64,000 nt of DNA from Neoarius graeffei. Its lineage: Eukaryota > Chordata > Actinopteri > Siluriformes > Ariidae. Where the stretch lies: positions 69,483,149 to 69,547,148 of the forward strand of contig NC_083569.1 in NCBI RefSeq assembly GCF_027579695.1, written 5' to 3'. Numbering within the stretch: the stretch's first letter is position 1; each line of letters begins with the position of its first letter. Made by a program: the position numbers and the translations under genes. The notes beneath the pieces are model-generated. The model was not told the origin of the DNA. It saw only the letters and a program-made list of their open reading frames with translations, and did not search any database. This document shows, one piece after another, positions 53,800 to 64,000 of the stretch.

Positions 53800-54473
53800 T
53801 TATCTTCAATAATAACTCTGTAACAGTTGTGTAATAAATATGTAATATTACAACTGAAAATAAATACTTACACGTAGTTTTGCAGAAGCAGCTTTGTAAA
53901 CTTCTAAAATGAGTGTCAACAGTCAGCGATCAACAGTGGTCCGACTTTAAATGTTTTCCTGACAGGAAACACTTGCAAATATCATAGTTCCTCAGAACAC
54001 CAAATCTAGGTTAAATTAAAATAAACTTAAGTAAAAAAATTTTTTATGCTTCAAACATTACCTACTTTATAAACTTTTTAAATATTGTAGGTGAAAGTAT
54101 TGATTTTTTAAGGTGTAAGTGAGAAAACCATATCCATGCTTGGAATTACATTAGAAATGAATGCGGGTCACTTGTGACCCATGTCTGCGAATTAATGGAG
54201 AAATTACAAATACATGTTTATTTATGAGATACAAAAGTAAAAATGATAAAAAATAGTTTTTGTGCATCAAACCCTACCTAATCTGTCAATTTATAAAATA
54301 TTATAGGGTTAAATGCATTGTTTCAAGAAGTTGTAAGAGAGAAAACCATGTCCTTGCTGGAAATTACATTAGAAATGAATGCGGGTCACTTGTGACCCAT
54401 GTTGTGCGTTAGAGGGGGTTACAATAGCTTGCGCATTAAAGGGTTAATTGTAAAAATTACTATATTAGATTTA

Positions 54474-56027
54474 CAGTGGTGCTTGAAAGTTTGTGAACCC
54501 TTTAGAATTTTCTATATTTCTGCATAAATATGACCTAAAACATCATCAGATTTTCACACAAGTTCTAAAAGTAGATAAAGAGAACCCAGCTAAACAAATG
54601 GGACAAAAATATTATACTTAGTCATTTATTTATTGAGGAAAATGATCCAATATTACATATCTGTGAGTGGCAAAAGTATGTGAACTACTAGGATTACCAA
54701 TTAATTTGAAGGTGAAATTAGAGTCAGGTGTTTTCAATCAATGGGATGACAATCAGGTGTGAGTGGGCACCCTGTTTTATTTAAAGAACAGGGATCTATC
54801 AAAGTCTGATCTTCACAACACATGTTTGTGGAAGTGTATCATGGCCCAAACAAAGGAGATTTCTGAGGATCTCAGAAAAAGCATTGTTGATGTTCATCAG
54901 GCTGGAAAAGGTTACAAAACCATCTCTAAAGAGTTTGGACTCCACCAATTCACAGTCATACAGATTGTGTACAAATGGAGGAAATTCAAGACCATTGTTA
55001 CCCTCCCCAGGAGTGGTCGACCAACAAAGATCACTCCAAGAGCAAGGCATGTAATAGTCGGCGAGGTCACAAAAGACCCCGGGTTAACTTCTAAGCAACT
55101 GAAGGCTTCTCTCATATTGGCTAATGTTAATGTTCATGAGTCCACCATCAGGAGAACACTGAATAACAATGGTGTGCATGGCAGGGTTGCAAGGAGAAAG
55201 CCACTGCTCTCCAAAAAGAACATTGCTGCTTGTCTGCAGTTTGCTAAAAATCATGTGGACAAGCCAGAAGGCTATTGGAAAAATGTTTTGTGGACAGATG
55301 AGAAAAAATTGAACTTTTTGGTTTAAATGAGAAGCATTATGTTTGGAGAAAGGAAAACACTGCATTCCAGCATAAGAACCTTATCCCATCTGTGAAACAT
55401 GGTGGTGGTAGTATCATGGTTTGGGCCTGTTTTGCTGCATCTGGGCCAGGACGGCTTGCCATCATTGATGGAACAATGAATTGTGAATTATACCAGCAAA
55501 TTCTAAAGGAAAATGTCAGGACATCTGTCCATGAACTGAATCTCAAGAGAAGGTGGGTCATGCAGCAAGACAACGACCCTAAGCACACAAGTCGTTCTAC
55601 CAAAGAATGGTTAAAGAAGAATAAAGATAATATTTTGGAACGGCCAAGTCAAAGTCCTGACCTTAATCCAATCGAAATGTTGTGGAAGGACCTGAAGCGA
55701 GCAGTTCATGTGAGGAAACCCACCAACATCCCAGAGTTGAAGCTGTTCTGTACGAAGGAATGGGCTAAAATTCCTCCAAGCCGGTGTGCAGGACTGATCA
55801 ACATATTGCTGCACAAGGGGGTCACACCAGATACTGAAAGCAAAGGTTCACATACTTTTGCCACTCACAGATATGTAATATTGGATCATTTTCCTCAATA
55901 AATAAATGACCGAGTATAATATTTTTGTCTCATTTGTTTAACTGGGTTCTCTTTATCTACTTTTAGGACTTGTGTGAAAATCTGATGATGTTTTAGGTCA
56001 TATTTATGCAGAGATATAGAAAATTCT
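54474..56027 (+). mobile_element. Tc1-like transposon inserted in copy 2, right end lost
   Basis: Left end CAGTGGTGCTTGAAAGTTTG after TA (54472-54473). It matches the copy at 35805-37382, but the last ~30 bases of the right end are missing and the sequence passes directly into AAACTATTCCTGTGCC of the duplicated segment. Confidence 0.92.
54841..55901 (+). pseudogene. Tc1-like transposase with one frameshift
   Basis: The 5' frame (54763-55326, start MAQTKEISEDLRKS) covers the helix-turn-helix and the first catalytic Asp (VLWTDEKK). A small deletion near 55305 shifts the frame. The second frame (55392-55901) has HGGGSIMVWACF, MQQDNDPKHTS and [11 protein letters not shown], and a fuller C-terminus (PPSRCAGLI) than the copy at 36068. 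Confidence 0.88.
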
Positions 56028-56110
56028 CTGAAAACTATTCCTGTGCCATTCTTGAGGTCTCAATGCATTTATAAACGAAAAGTGAGGGCATGGTTCTGTG
56101 TATCTGCTTT
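56028..56110. repeat. Duplicated segment, copy 2, distal end
   Basis: AACTATTCCTGTGCCATTCT continues the match to copy 1 at 30004-30082 and ends near 56110. Confidence 0.85.
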
Positions 56111-56620
56111 CAGTTCACTAGTGTATGGATACAGTGCGCGATACATGACGTGTTGTGGTGAACAGGAAGACACTGTAGTCCGTCTGTGTAGTTTTTCAAG
56201 TTGTACCACATTTCCCATGATTCACTTGGTGGACTCCTTCCTTCCACTCTATAAGCTTGGAAGGAAACGCAGTGGGCTGCAGTCTTGAGTATCATCTACT
56301 GAGAGGAGGGATGCGATCTCTCTCTTTTAGATCTGGGTTTTATGGAAAATTCTTATTGTAATTATTTTTTAATACCAAGTTAGCGTTCTTAACTTCGTGT
56401 TTACACACACACAGAGAGAAAGAGACTCAGAGATTCACGTTACACAGTGGGAAGTTCCTTACAGCAGCTTGCCTCCAGAAGAATGAGGAAACACCAGCAG
56501 ACCTCGCACTCCAGGTTTACTTCGCAGATCGCATCCCGTGTGTAACATCTCTCCGAGTGATCCGGACCCTGAACACAGCGGTTCGGCTCCCTTGAAGCTC
56601 AGGACTCTTCTCCCAGACCC

Positions 56621-56654
56621 ATGGCGGATCCTGCAGTGAGCCCCAGCACGACAG
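56621..56654 (+). CDS. Candidate first coding exon, unknown gene
   Basis: An ATG in a fair context (CAGACCCATGG) begins MADPAVSPSTT and is followed by a strong donor (CAG/GTAAGAAG, donor at about 56656). About 160 bp upstream is GC-richer, unique sequence that could be a 5' UTR. No downstream exon was recognised in the remaining 7 kb, so the gene, if real, extends past the window. The product is not recognised. Confidence 0.35.
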
Positions 56655-56755
56655 GTAAGAAGCATTATGTTTCTGTGCTGCTGGAAACAGTCACAATCCA
56701 GATGTGTGTGCGCGCGCGCTATCAGACATCTGCAGACATCTGCAGACTGGACCCC

Positions 56756-56786
<31 letters not shown>

Positions 56787-56996
56787 TACTCCAGAAGTGA
56801 GTCCACCCCTGTGCAAAATGATTCAAAATTCTGTCACCTTACACTTCATGTATGACTGCACCAGTAGGGTATTTGCTCTAAGTTTTTAATTTTGCATGTG
56901 TGTAGATTTACTATGTTACAAATACAGGCCTCTCTGGAACTCCGTGCAGCTACATTCCTTTTCAGCTACACCTTTAATTACTTCATTTTGCTTTTC

Positions 56997-57358
56997 TCTC
57001 ATCTCATTATCTCTAGCCGCTTTATCCTGTTCTACAGGGTCACAGGCACGCTGGAGCCTATCCCAGCTGACTACGGGCGAAAGGCGGGGTACACCCTGGA
57101 CAAGTCGCCAGGTCATCACGGGGCTGACACATAGACACAGACAACCATTCACACTCACATTCACACCTACGCTCAATTTAGAGTCACCAGTTAATCTAAC
57201 CTGCATGTCTTTGGACTGTGGGGGAAACCGGAGCACCCGGAGGAAACCCACACAGAGAACATGCAAACTCCACACAGAAAGGCCCTCGCCGGCCACAGGG
57301 CTCGAACCCGGACCTTCTTATGAGGCGACAGTGCTAACCACTACACCACCGTGCCGCC
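56997..57358 (-). mobile_element. Mermaid/DANA-like SINE, type I
   Basis: Full-length reverse copy, with small deletions in the head (CTTCTTATGAGG, missing GCTG) that should weaken the Pol III promoter. Upstream 56655-56996 holds a (GT)n near 56756-56780 and nothing else. Confidence 0.9.
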
Positions 57359-57595
57359 TTATTGAAATTTTATTTTTATTTATTCTTTTTTCAGACTATT
57401 TTATCTTCTGTTTTTAGACATGTTTACTACTACTTCTTTAATTCAGGAGCTTGGTAGCAAATTTTAATTTCCCTCCAGGGATTAATAAAGTGATTCTGTT
57501 TCTATCTGTCAATACTTCGTATTGCATCTTCATTCTGTGAACTTTTTTTATTGCACAGCTTGGCTATTTATTTAACCCGTTATACATATTCTCAT

Positions 57596-57937
57596 GGGTG
57601 GCACGGTGGTGTAGTGGTTAGCGCTGTCGCTTTACAGCAAGAAGGTCCGGGTTTGAGCCCTGTGGCCGGCGAGGGCCTTTCTGCTTGGCGTTTGCATGTT
57701 GTCTGTGTGGGTTTCCTCCGGGTGCTCCGGTTTCCCCCACAGTCCAAACTCTAATCTGGTGACTCTAAATTGATCGTAGGTGTGAATGGTTGTCTGTGTC
57801 TATGTGTCAGCCCTGTGATGACCTGGCGACTTGTCCAGGGTGTACGCCGCCTTTCGCCCGTAGTCAGCTGGGATAGGCTCCAGCTTGCCTGCGACCCTGT
57901 AGAACAGGATAAAGCGGCTAGAGATAATGAGATGAGA
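57596..57937 (+). mobile_element. Mermaid/DANA-like SINE, type I, short body
   Basis: Head, body and tail are present, but the ACATGCAGGTTAGG stretch is missing near 57750. The duplication is weak (ATTCTC). Confidence 0.88.
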
Positions 57938-58684
57938 CATTCTCTTCCTTTCACATGTTCATATCATGACTCTTCATCATGTGTTCTTTCTTTTTATCTT
58001 GATTGATTGATTGATGCACATTCCAGAACATACTGTCCAGCTTGGACTTAAGCAACTCATGCACATACTCCTTAAATTTGTGCATTAGATCATATATTTG
58101 TATGAATTTTGTGCTTAAGTATTAAAGTTATTAATTTGTATGTTTTAGATTCTTCTTATTTTTTATTCCATGTATGCAGCTACTTTTGTCTTTGCTACAT
58201 TCTTCTGTCTTACTGTTCAAGCACCAAAGCGAATTCCTTGTATGTAAGAATGTTCTTGGTAATAAACTTGATTCTGAGCTTTCTTTTGTCGACACACTCG
58301 GTCATCCTCAGCGTGGAGGATACCAGTGTTTCACAACTTTCTCGAGAGAGGTTCTTCCATTATTATTACTTACTTGCTGCCTATTACGCCTGCTGGCATG
58401 TAGAGCAGCAGCAAAGGATGACCACTTCTGCCTATCCTGGGCCAATTTCTGTACTATACCCCAAGCGTGGTTCAAGGTCTTCATTTCTGACTCTACCATG
58501 CGTTGGCAGGTGTTCTTGGGTTGCCCTGTCTGACACTGTCCTTCTGGTGTCCAGTGTAGAATCAGAATTGGTATTAAGTTTATTTATTGCCAAGTATATT
58601 CTCACATAAAAGGAATTTGTTTTGGTGGTTGGTCCTTGAACAGTTAAGAGAGAGGAATTTAGCAAAGAAAAAAGTAGCTATATA

Positions 58685-59980
58685 CTGTGGTCAGAAGTTT
58701 ACATACAGTACAGTGACATGAATGTCATCTTGGATATGAATGTCATGGCAATATTGGGCTTTCAGTAATGTCTTTGAACTGTTCTTTTTCTGTGGCAGAA
58801 TGATTGTACAGCACACATCTTTAATTAAAAAAACACTAGAATTTGGTACACAAGTTTTAATTTTCTTTGGGTTTTCTGAAATCAACACAGGGTCAAAATT
58901 ATACATATCGGGTCAAAAATATACATACAGCACACCTAATATTTGGGTAAAATGTCTCTTCGCAAGATTCACCTTGACCAAACATTTCTGTTGACCATGA
59001 ACAAACTTCTGGCAGAATTCTGGTTGGATATTTCATGACTCTTCATGGTAGAATTGGTAGAGTTCAATTAATTTTTTTTTTTTTTCTTGGCATGGACTCG
59101 ACTTATAAGCACGGTCCATATATTTTCAATGAGGTTGAAGTCAGGACTTGTTTTAAGCTTAATGTTAGCCTGCTTTATCCTCCACAGCCAGCTCTGATGC
59201 GTGTTTGGGTTCATTGTCCTGTTGCAACTCCCAAGTCGTGTTCAAGTTTCTGATGGTTTATGCTGAAGAATTCTGAGTTAGTCCTCCTCCTTCATTATTC
59301 CATCTACTTTGTACAACGAACCAGTTCCACTGGCAGCAAAACAGCCCCAGAGCATGATGATCCTACCACCACCACCAGCTGGTACAGTGTTTCTCTGTAC
59401 ATGGTGGTCATTGTGGCCAAACAACTCGATCTTTGTCTCATCTGACCATACAGCTTTCCTCCAGAAGGCTTTTTTTTTGTCCGTGTGGTCAGCTTCAAAC
59501 TTTAAGCTTGAAGGTGTCGATTTTGGAGCAAGGGGGTTATTTCTTGCATAGCAGCCTCTTAGTCCATGGTGATCTGAACTGGAGACAGTGATCCATCAGC
59601 TTCCAGTTCATGGCAGGGCTGTGCCATGGGGGTTCCCAGGTTGTTCCTGACCATCCAAACCAATTTCCTTTCAGCTGAGGGTGACAGTTTGGGTTTCTTG
59701 AAGCAAAGTGGCTTGGCAAAGTGACTACATCTCCCAGTAACTTGCATACAATTGTTTAAACTGATCTTGGGATTTGTAGTTGTTTAGAAATGGCTCCAAG
59801 AGACATTCCAGAGTTGTGTATGTCTGTGATCCTCTTTCTCAGATCTGCACTGAGCTCCTTGGACTTTCCCATTTTACTGTGTGTTGGTCAATCTAATGAG
59901 TGCTGTAAACAAACCCTTTTTATGAAGGCACAGAGAAGCTACTAGCTGTAGTCAATCCAGCTTTTTTAGAATTGGGGTTG
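58685..59980 (-). mobile_element. Decayed Tc1-like transposon, inverted relative of the 1-1365 copy
   Basis: Left end CTGTGGTCAGAAGTTTACAT after TA. The - strand transposase is a set of fragments (59304-59551 with the DDE start; 59537-59747). The right end (TTTTTAGAATTGGGGTTG before TA) instead resembles the end of the 30664-32268 family, so the copy may be chimeric. Region 57938-58684 shows no feature. Confidence 0.75.
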
Positions 59981-60639
59981 TATATAAATTTGAGAAGTGG
60001 ACACATTTTAAGGGGTATGTGCATGAGTTGTTGAAGTCCAAGCTGTATAGTGTGTGCCGGAATGTGCAAAAATAAGTCATATGATGAAGATGGAAGTCAT
60101 GATATGAATGTGTGAGAGGAAGAGAATGCGTAATGGGTTCAGTCAATAACCAAGCTGCGCAGCGTGTGCCAGAATGTGCAATAAAATTTCACAGAATGAA
60201 GATGTGTGATGTTATCTTGCTGTCTTCGAAGGATGTGTCTGATCCACCTCCATCACCTTTGCCTCATGATGGTTTCCGTGATATCCTGATTACACTGAAC
60301 GACTTTCATTGTTCAGAGACTTTTTTTTTTCTTTTTTCAGCTGCTCTTTGCTGGGAGTTGTGTTAATCTAGCTTTTGCCTTAACATATATCCTAGAGGTG
60401 GTATTGGCTCCAAGTCAGGTGACGTACTTGACCCTCGCCTGGGACAGAGTCCACCAGGGGGCGAGGTATTGTTTTCGGTTGGGTTTCTTTGTTGTGTTTT
60501 TTTTTTTTTTGTGTTAATGATGATATGGGAAAAGGGCTGGACCAATCTTCATGAAACTTTCAGGATAGATGTGTATTGGTCTCAAATAGAACCTCCAACA
60601 TTGAGGGTCATCCGGTCAAGGTCACTAAAAAGGTCAAAA

Positions 60640-60700
60640 TCGTTTTTGTTGTGGCTACTGCCTCATATAGAGGCGCTAGCCACTATGTCATCGTGCTGTA
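60640..60700. repeat. GTGGCTACTGCCTCATA repeat
   Basis: The word GTGGCTACTGCCTCATA here recurs at 63032-63048, with an inverted GCAGTAGCCAC at about 63500, suggesting pieces of one MITE family. 59983-60639 holds other AT-rich repeat debris and no gene. Confidence 0.5.
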
Positions 60701-61417
60701 AAAGAGTGTAACAGTTGCACACTGCGCATGCGCATACACGTGTTCAGATTAAAATGGCCGGTAAGTGTATACAATTCAGTTCACCATTCGAAATAAATGG
60801 ACTAGACTAAAGAAATAGCTTTCAGACATGTTTATGCTTATTACAGAGGGAAAGTGCGTTCCACTGAGCTCTAGCGCCGGGCCATTTCCAGGAAATAAGA
60901 GTTTGGGTCATGGTGACAGCGTGTGTATGTCAACCTTGGTTTGGAGGTTTCAGTTTTAGAAACTGTAAGAGTAGAATAATATAAAGTACAGACACTTGCA
61001 CTACGTTCAGACTGCAACCTGAAACGACCCATGTCCGATTTGTTGTGAAATCCGATTTTTTTTGTTAGGCTGTTCACATTACCAATTATATGAGACTTGT
61101 ATGCGATCTCCAATATGAACGGAAAACGACCCAAAAGTGTCCCGCATGCGCAAATTGACACGTAATAAGCACATCTACGTAATACGTAAAAAAAAAAGCG
61201 CACTCTTCATGTTTAATGATTTTCTTTTTTTGTTTGTTTAATTATCTGGTTAGTGTTAAAGTGTGAGGTCTCGTGTGTGTTTTTGTTTCTGAACTGAAAT
61301 GAAAACATGTAGCCTGGTAACGAGGGTTGACTCCTAATGTCTCTCTAATTTCTATATAAGTGCACTACATGTTACTAGGAAGTAATGGATTTTTAAACTC
61401 TCTATAGTGCACTCGAG

Positions 61418-61794
61418 GGCGGCACGGTGGTGTAGTGGTTAGCGCTGTCGCCTCACAGCAAGAAGGTCCGGGTTCGAGCCCCGTGGCCGGCGAGGGCCTT
61501 TCTGTGTGGAGTTTGCATGTTCTCCCCGTGTCCGCGTGGGTTTCCTCCGGGTGCTCCGGTTTCCCCCACAGTCCAAAGACATGCAGGTTAGGTTAACTGG
61601 TGACTCTAAATTGAGCGTAGGTGTGAATGTGAGTGTGAATGGTTGTCTGTGTCTGTGTCAGCCCTGTGATGACCTGGCGACTTGTCCAGGGTGTACCCCG
61701 CCTTTCGCCCGTAGTCAGCTGGGATAGGCTCCAGCTCGCCTGCGACCCTGTAGAACAGAATAAAGCGGCTACAGATAATGAGATGAGATATGAG
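61418..61794 (+). mobile_element. Mermaid/DANA-like SINE, type I, with 12-bp TSD
   Basis: Full-length copy with exact duplication AGTGCACTCGAG (61406-61417 and 61795-61806). Confidence 0.96.
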
Positions 61795-62307
61795 AGTGCA
61801 CTCGAGCTTCAGTAGGCAGTCGTTTGGGATACGGCCGCTGTATTACCAAACTCTTAATTCAGGCTTAATAATTTGCACGTATTTATTTCGTCATATTAAT
61901 AAACTTTTTCTACATTTTTATAAATATTTATTTAGATTGTTTGCTTATAGCCAGCTGAATTCTGCAACTTCTCTCAGCGCTGGGGCTCAAGGTGCATAAA
62001 CACCAGTGCAGTTTGCTATGGAGATGAGGCGAGACCTGGCGATGTGGTACAGGATGGTTTAAGTTATAAATCAGTTATAGAAACTGTTTTATTTAATCAG
62101 GCTAACAGATCAACATCCAGGTCCCTACCAAATCCACCATTAGCTTGATCAATTCTATAAAAGTCTATTTAAATTCTGAAAACTGTACAGATGTTGTTGT
62201 TTTCCACCAAAGAGGCGGGATTAGCCAACACAGAATAGTAATGTTTGTCTCTTGTTGATGACGTGTAAGTCGCATGAATGCGACCTGTCCGGTCAGACTG
62301 CAGTCGC

Positions 62308-62720
62308 ATCAATCAACCTTTATTTGTCCCCCAATGGGGCAATTCGTTTCACAAACAGTGGGGAGCACCAAACATACTATAAAAGCACAAAAAACACATA
62401 AGTAAATGCATAAATACATAAATAGGCCATATCATGAATAATGAAAGAGAGCTATCTGTTCCTCTTAGAATTAAGAAGAGAAATGGCAGCAGGAACAAAG
62501 GAGTGTTTAAATCTGTTTGTTTTGACCAGGGGAAATCTAAGTAATGTACCAGATGGTAGAAATTGAAACTGTTCATGTAGAGGGTGTGAGTAGCCAGACA
62601 AGATAGCATTTGCTTTCCTAAGAAGCTGTTTGTTGTAAAGATCTTGTAAGGTTTCTTGTGCAGACCCAATTACTTTACTACTAATACTGACAACCTTATT
62701 CAATAGGCTTCTCTTTCACC
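62308..62720 (-). mobile_element. LINE 3' end, L2/CR1-like
   Basis: The - strand frame 62452-62703 encodes a typical C-terminus of teleost L2/CR1-type reverse transcriptases (KVIGSAQETLQDLYNKQLLR; SGYSHPLHEQFQFLPSG; NRFKHSFVPAAISLLNS). The catalytic part is absent (5' truncation at about 62720). The 3' noncoding part contains TTATTTGTCCCCCAATGGGG on the + strand. Confidence 0.8.
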
Positions 62721-63081
62721 TTCAAGGATTGGAACCAGCAAATAAAAGAAAACGTAATCACAGACTCTATAAAAGAACGATAAAACATACTCGCATGTGA
62801 AAATAATGGATATGCATCGGAATTAGGACCACGTATCCAAGCGGCCTGGGTCGCATGTGAAAAAAATCGGATCTGTGTCGTTCAGATTGTCAATAACAAA
62901 TCGGATACAGGTCGCATATGGGCAAAAAAATTGGATATGGGTCGTTTCAGGGTGCAGTCTGAACGTAGTCTTGGTATATTTTACTTCTGTGATTTTTAAA
63001 TTGTTCGTTTTTGGATGACACTTCATTTTTGTGGCTACTGCCTCATAGTGTGTGTGTGTGTGTGTATATAAAAATAATATG

Positions 63082-63451
63082 GGCGGCGCGGCGGTGTAGT
63101 GGTTAGCGCTGTCGCCTCACAGCAAGAAGGTCCGGGTTCGAGCCCCGTGGCCGGCGAGGGCCTTTCTGTGCGGAGTTTGCATGTTCTCCCCGTGTCCGCG
63201 TGGGTTTCCTCCGGGTGCTCCGGTTTCCCCCACAGTCCAAAGACATGCAGGTTAGGTTAACTGGTGACTCTAAATTGACTGTAGGTGTGAATGAGAGTGT
63301 GAATGGTTGTCTGTGTCTATGTGTCAGCCCTGTGATGACCTGGCGACTTGTCCAGGGTGTACCCTGCCTTTCACCCGTAGTCAGCTGGGATAGGCTCCAG
63401 CTTGCCTGCAACCCTGTAGAAGGATAAAGCGGCTACAGATAATGAGATGAG
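63082..63451 (+). mobile_element. Mermaid/DANA-like SINE, type I
   Basis: Full-length copy. The head reads GGGCGGCGCGGCGGTGTAGT, with changes near the A box. It follows a (GT)n repeat at 63049-63066. Confidence 0.9.
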
Positions 63452-63659
63452 ATATACTTACTGTATGGACATGGGATCAGAAAACAATTTTATTTATAAG
63501 CAGTAGCCACATGTACCCGTAGGGTGCCTATTTTTTTTCGCAATATCTTCCTTCATTTCATCATAAGTGCTACTGGGCGAGGTTTGTTTTGCCTGGCAAC
63601 TCTTGTTTTCACTTGTTTTTTTTCTTGAGAAACTCGTGTGAATTTTGACTGTGCTTTAG

Positions 63660-63880
63660 ATTATCATGCTGTGATATCCCTCTTCTGCCAGGTTCTGGAC
63701 ACTTGGAGTCATCTTGTCAGCCAGTATTTTGGTATATCCGCAGACATTCATGGTGCCGTCTAGAAATGTCACCTCTCCCAACACCTTTTGCACTCGTGCA
63801 GGCCCACATCACCACACTCCCATTTCTGTGCTTCAGTGTCGGCACTACGCCTTCGCTGTGCTAGTCCTGGCAGTTAGATT
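63660..63880 (-). pseudogene. Tc1-like transposase relic at the window end
   Basis: Read on the - strand from about 63825 it gives GSVVMWACTSAKGVG, then after a frameshift VTFLDGTMNVCGYTKILADK and MTPSVQNL. This is the middle of a Tc1 DDE domain. The rest is not preserved. Confidence 0.65.
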
Positions 63881-64000
63881 AACTGGAAAGCACAGGCGAA
63901 CTCGGTTTTGTTTTAGTTATCACTGGTTTATTCATGTTTGTTGTGCTGAGTTTCTACTTTGGGGTCTGTATTTTTAATATAGTCTTTCTAAAGTATTTGC

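Larger units (their letters stand above)
51682..54443 (-). mobile_element. piggyBac-like transposon with TTAA duplication
   Basis: 2762 bp with ends CCCTTTAATGCGCAA and TTGCGCATTAAAGGG, flanked by TTAA (51678-51681 and 54444-54447). The matching empty site is at 29959-29962. It carries a C-terminal transposase fragment, five GGGTCACAAGTGACCC-type palindromes near the ends, a 37-bp perfect hairpin, and a nested SINE (52703-53065). Confidence 0.93.
61000..62971. mobile_element. Large TIR element with nested SINE and LINE end
   Basis: Inverted ends ACTACGTTCAGACTGCA (about 61001) and TGCAGTCTGAACGTAGT (to about 62971), with ~45 bp of pairing including GAAACGACCCAT / ATGGGTCGTTTC. No transposase frame. 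Nested are a SINE (61418-61794) and a LINE end (62308-62720). Exact target duplication is unresolved. Confidence 0.75.

Overview
The window looks like teleost fish nuclear DNA. The evidence is one spliced vertebrate gene (RWDD4), many copies of a tRNA-headed SINE of the fish DANA/Mermaid type, many Tc1-like transposons, a Gmr1-type and a chromodomain-type Ty3/Gypsy retrotransposon, hAT, piggyBac and Harbinger-like elements, and dinucleotide microsatellites. I cannot name the species. There are no bacterial genes, rRNA genes or CRISPR arrays.

Layout. 1-6.4 kb: decayed Tc1 copies (one with a hAT nested in it), a truncated RTE-type LINE end and SINEs. 6.7-27.9 kb: RWDD4 on the + strand, rebuilt here as eight coding exons (185 codons plus stop). 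Exon 7 is only three bases (CAC), placed between strong splice sites. Its introns are packed with transposons: a Tc1 with an intact transposase ORF in intron 1, a CAGGGAT-ended element with THAP-domain remnants in intron 2, a hAT carrying a nested solo LTR in intron 3, and large nested Tc1 copies in introns 5 and 6. 28-41 kb: a THAP-domain ORF, two Tc1-like elements, SINEs and simple repeats. 41.1-51.2 kb: a decayed Gmr1-type Gypsy element (A; integrase before reverse transcriptase, SCAN-like capsid, tRNA-Phe primer site). Its integrase gene is split by a young chromovirus (B) on the - strand with 477-bp LTRs that look identical and a 5-bp target duplication. 51.2-56.1 kb: a second copy of the 29.5-30.1 kb THAP segment, hit by a piggyBac-like element (itself carrying a SINE) and then a Tc1. 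56.2-64 kb: one candidate first exon, SINEs, a Tc1 relic, a LINE 3' end and a large TIR element.

The main observations are the 3-nt RWDD4 microexon; the layout of element B, which fits Tf1-like self-primed reverse transcription (11-nt match between the predicted RNA 5' end and the primer site, in-frame -1 slippery heptamer, but an in-frame gap in RNase H); and the duplicated THAP locus, where one copy gives the empty site for the piggyBac and Tc1 insertions in the other. Most other DNA is layered transposon debris whose relative ages can be read from nesting and target-site duplications.
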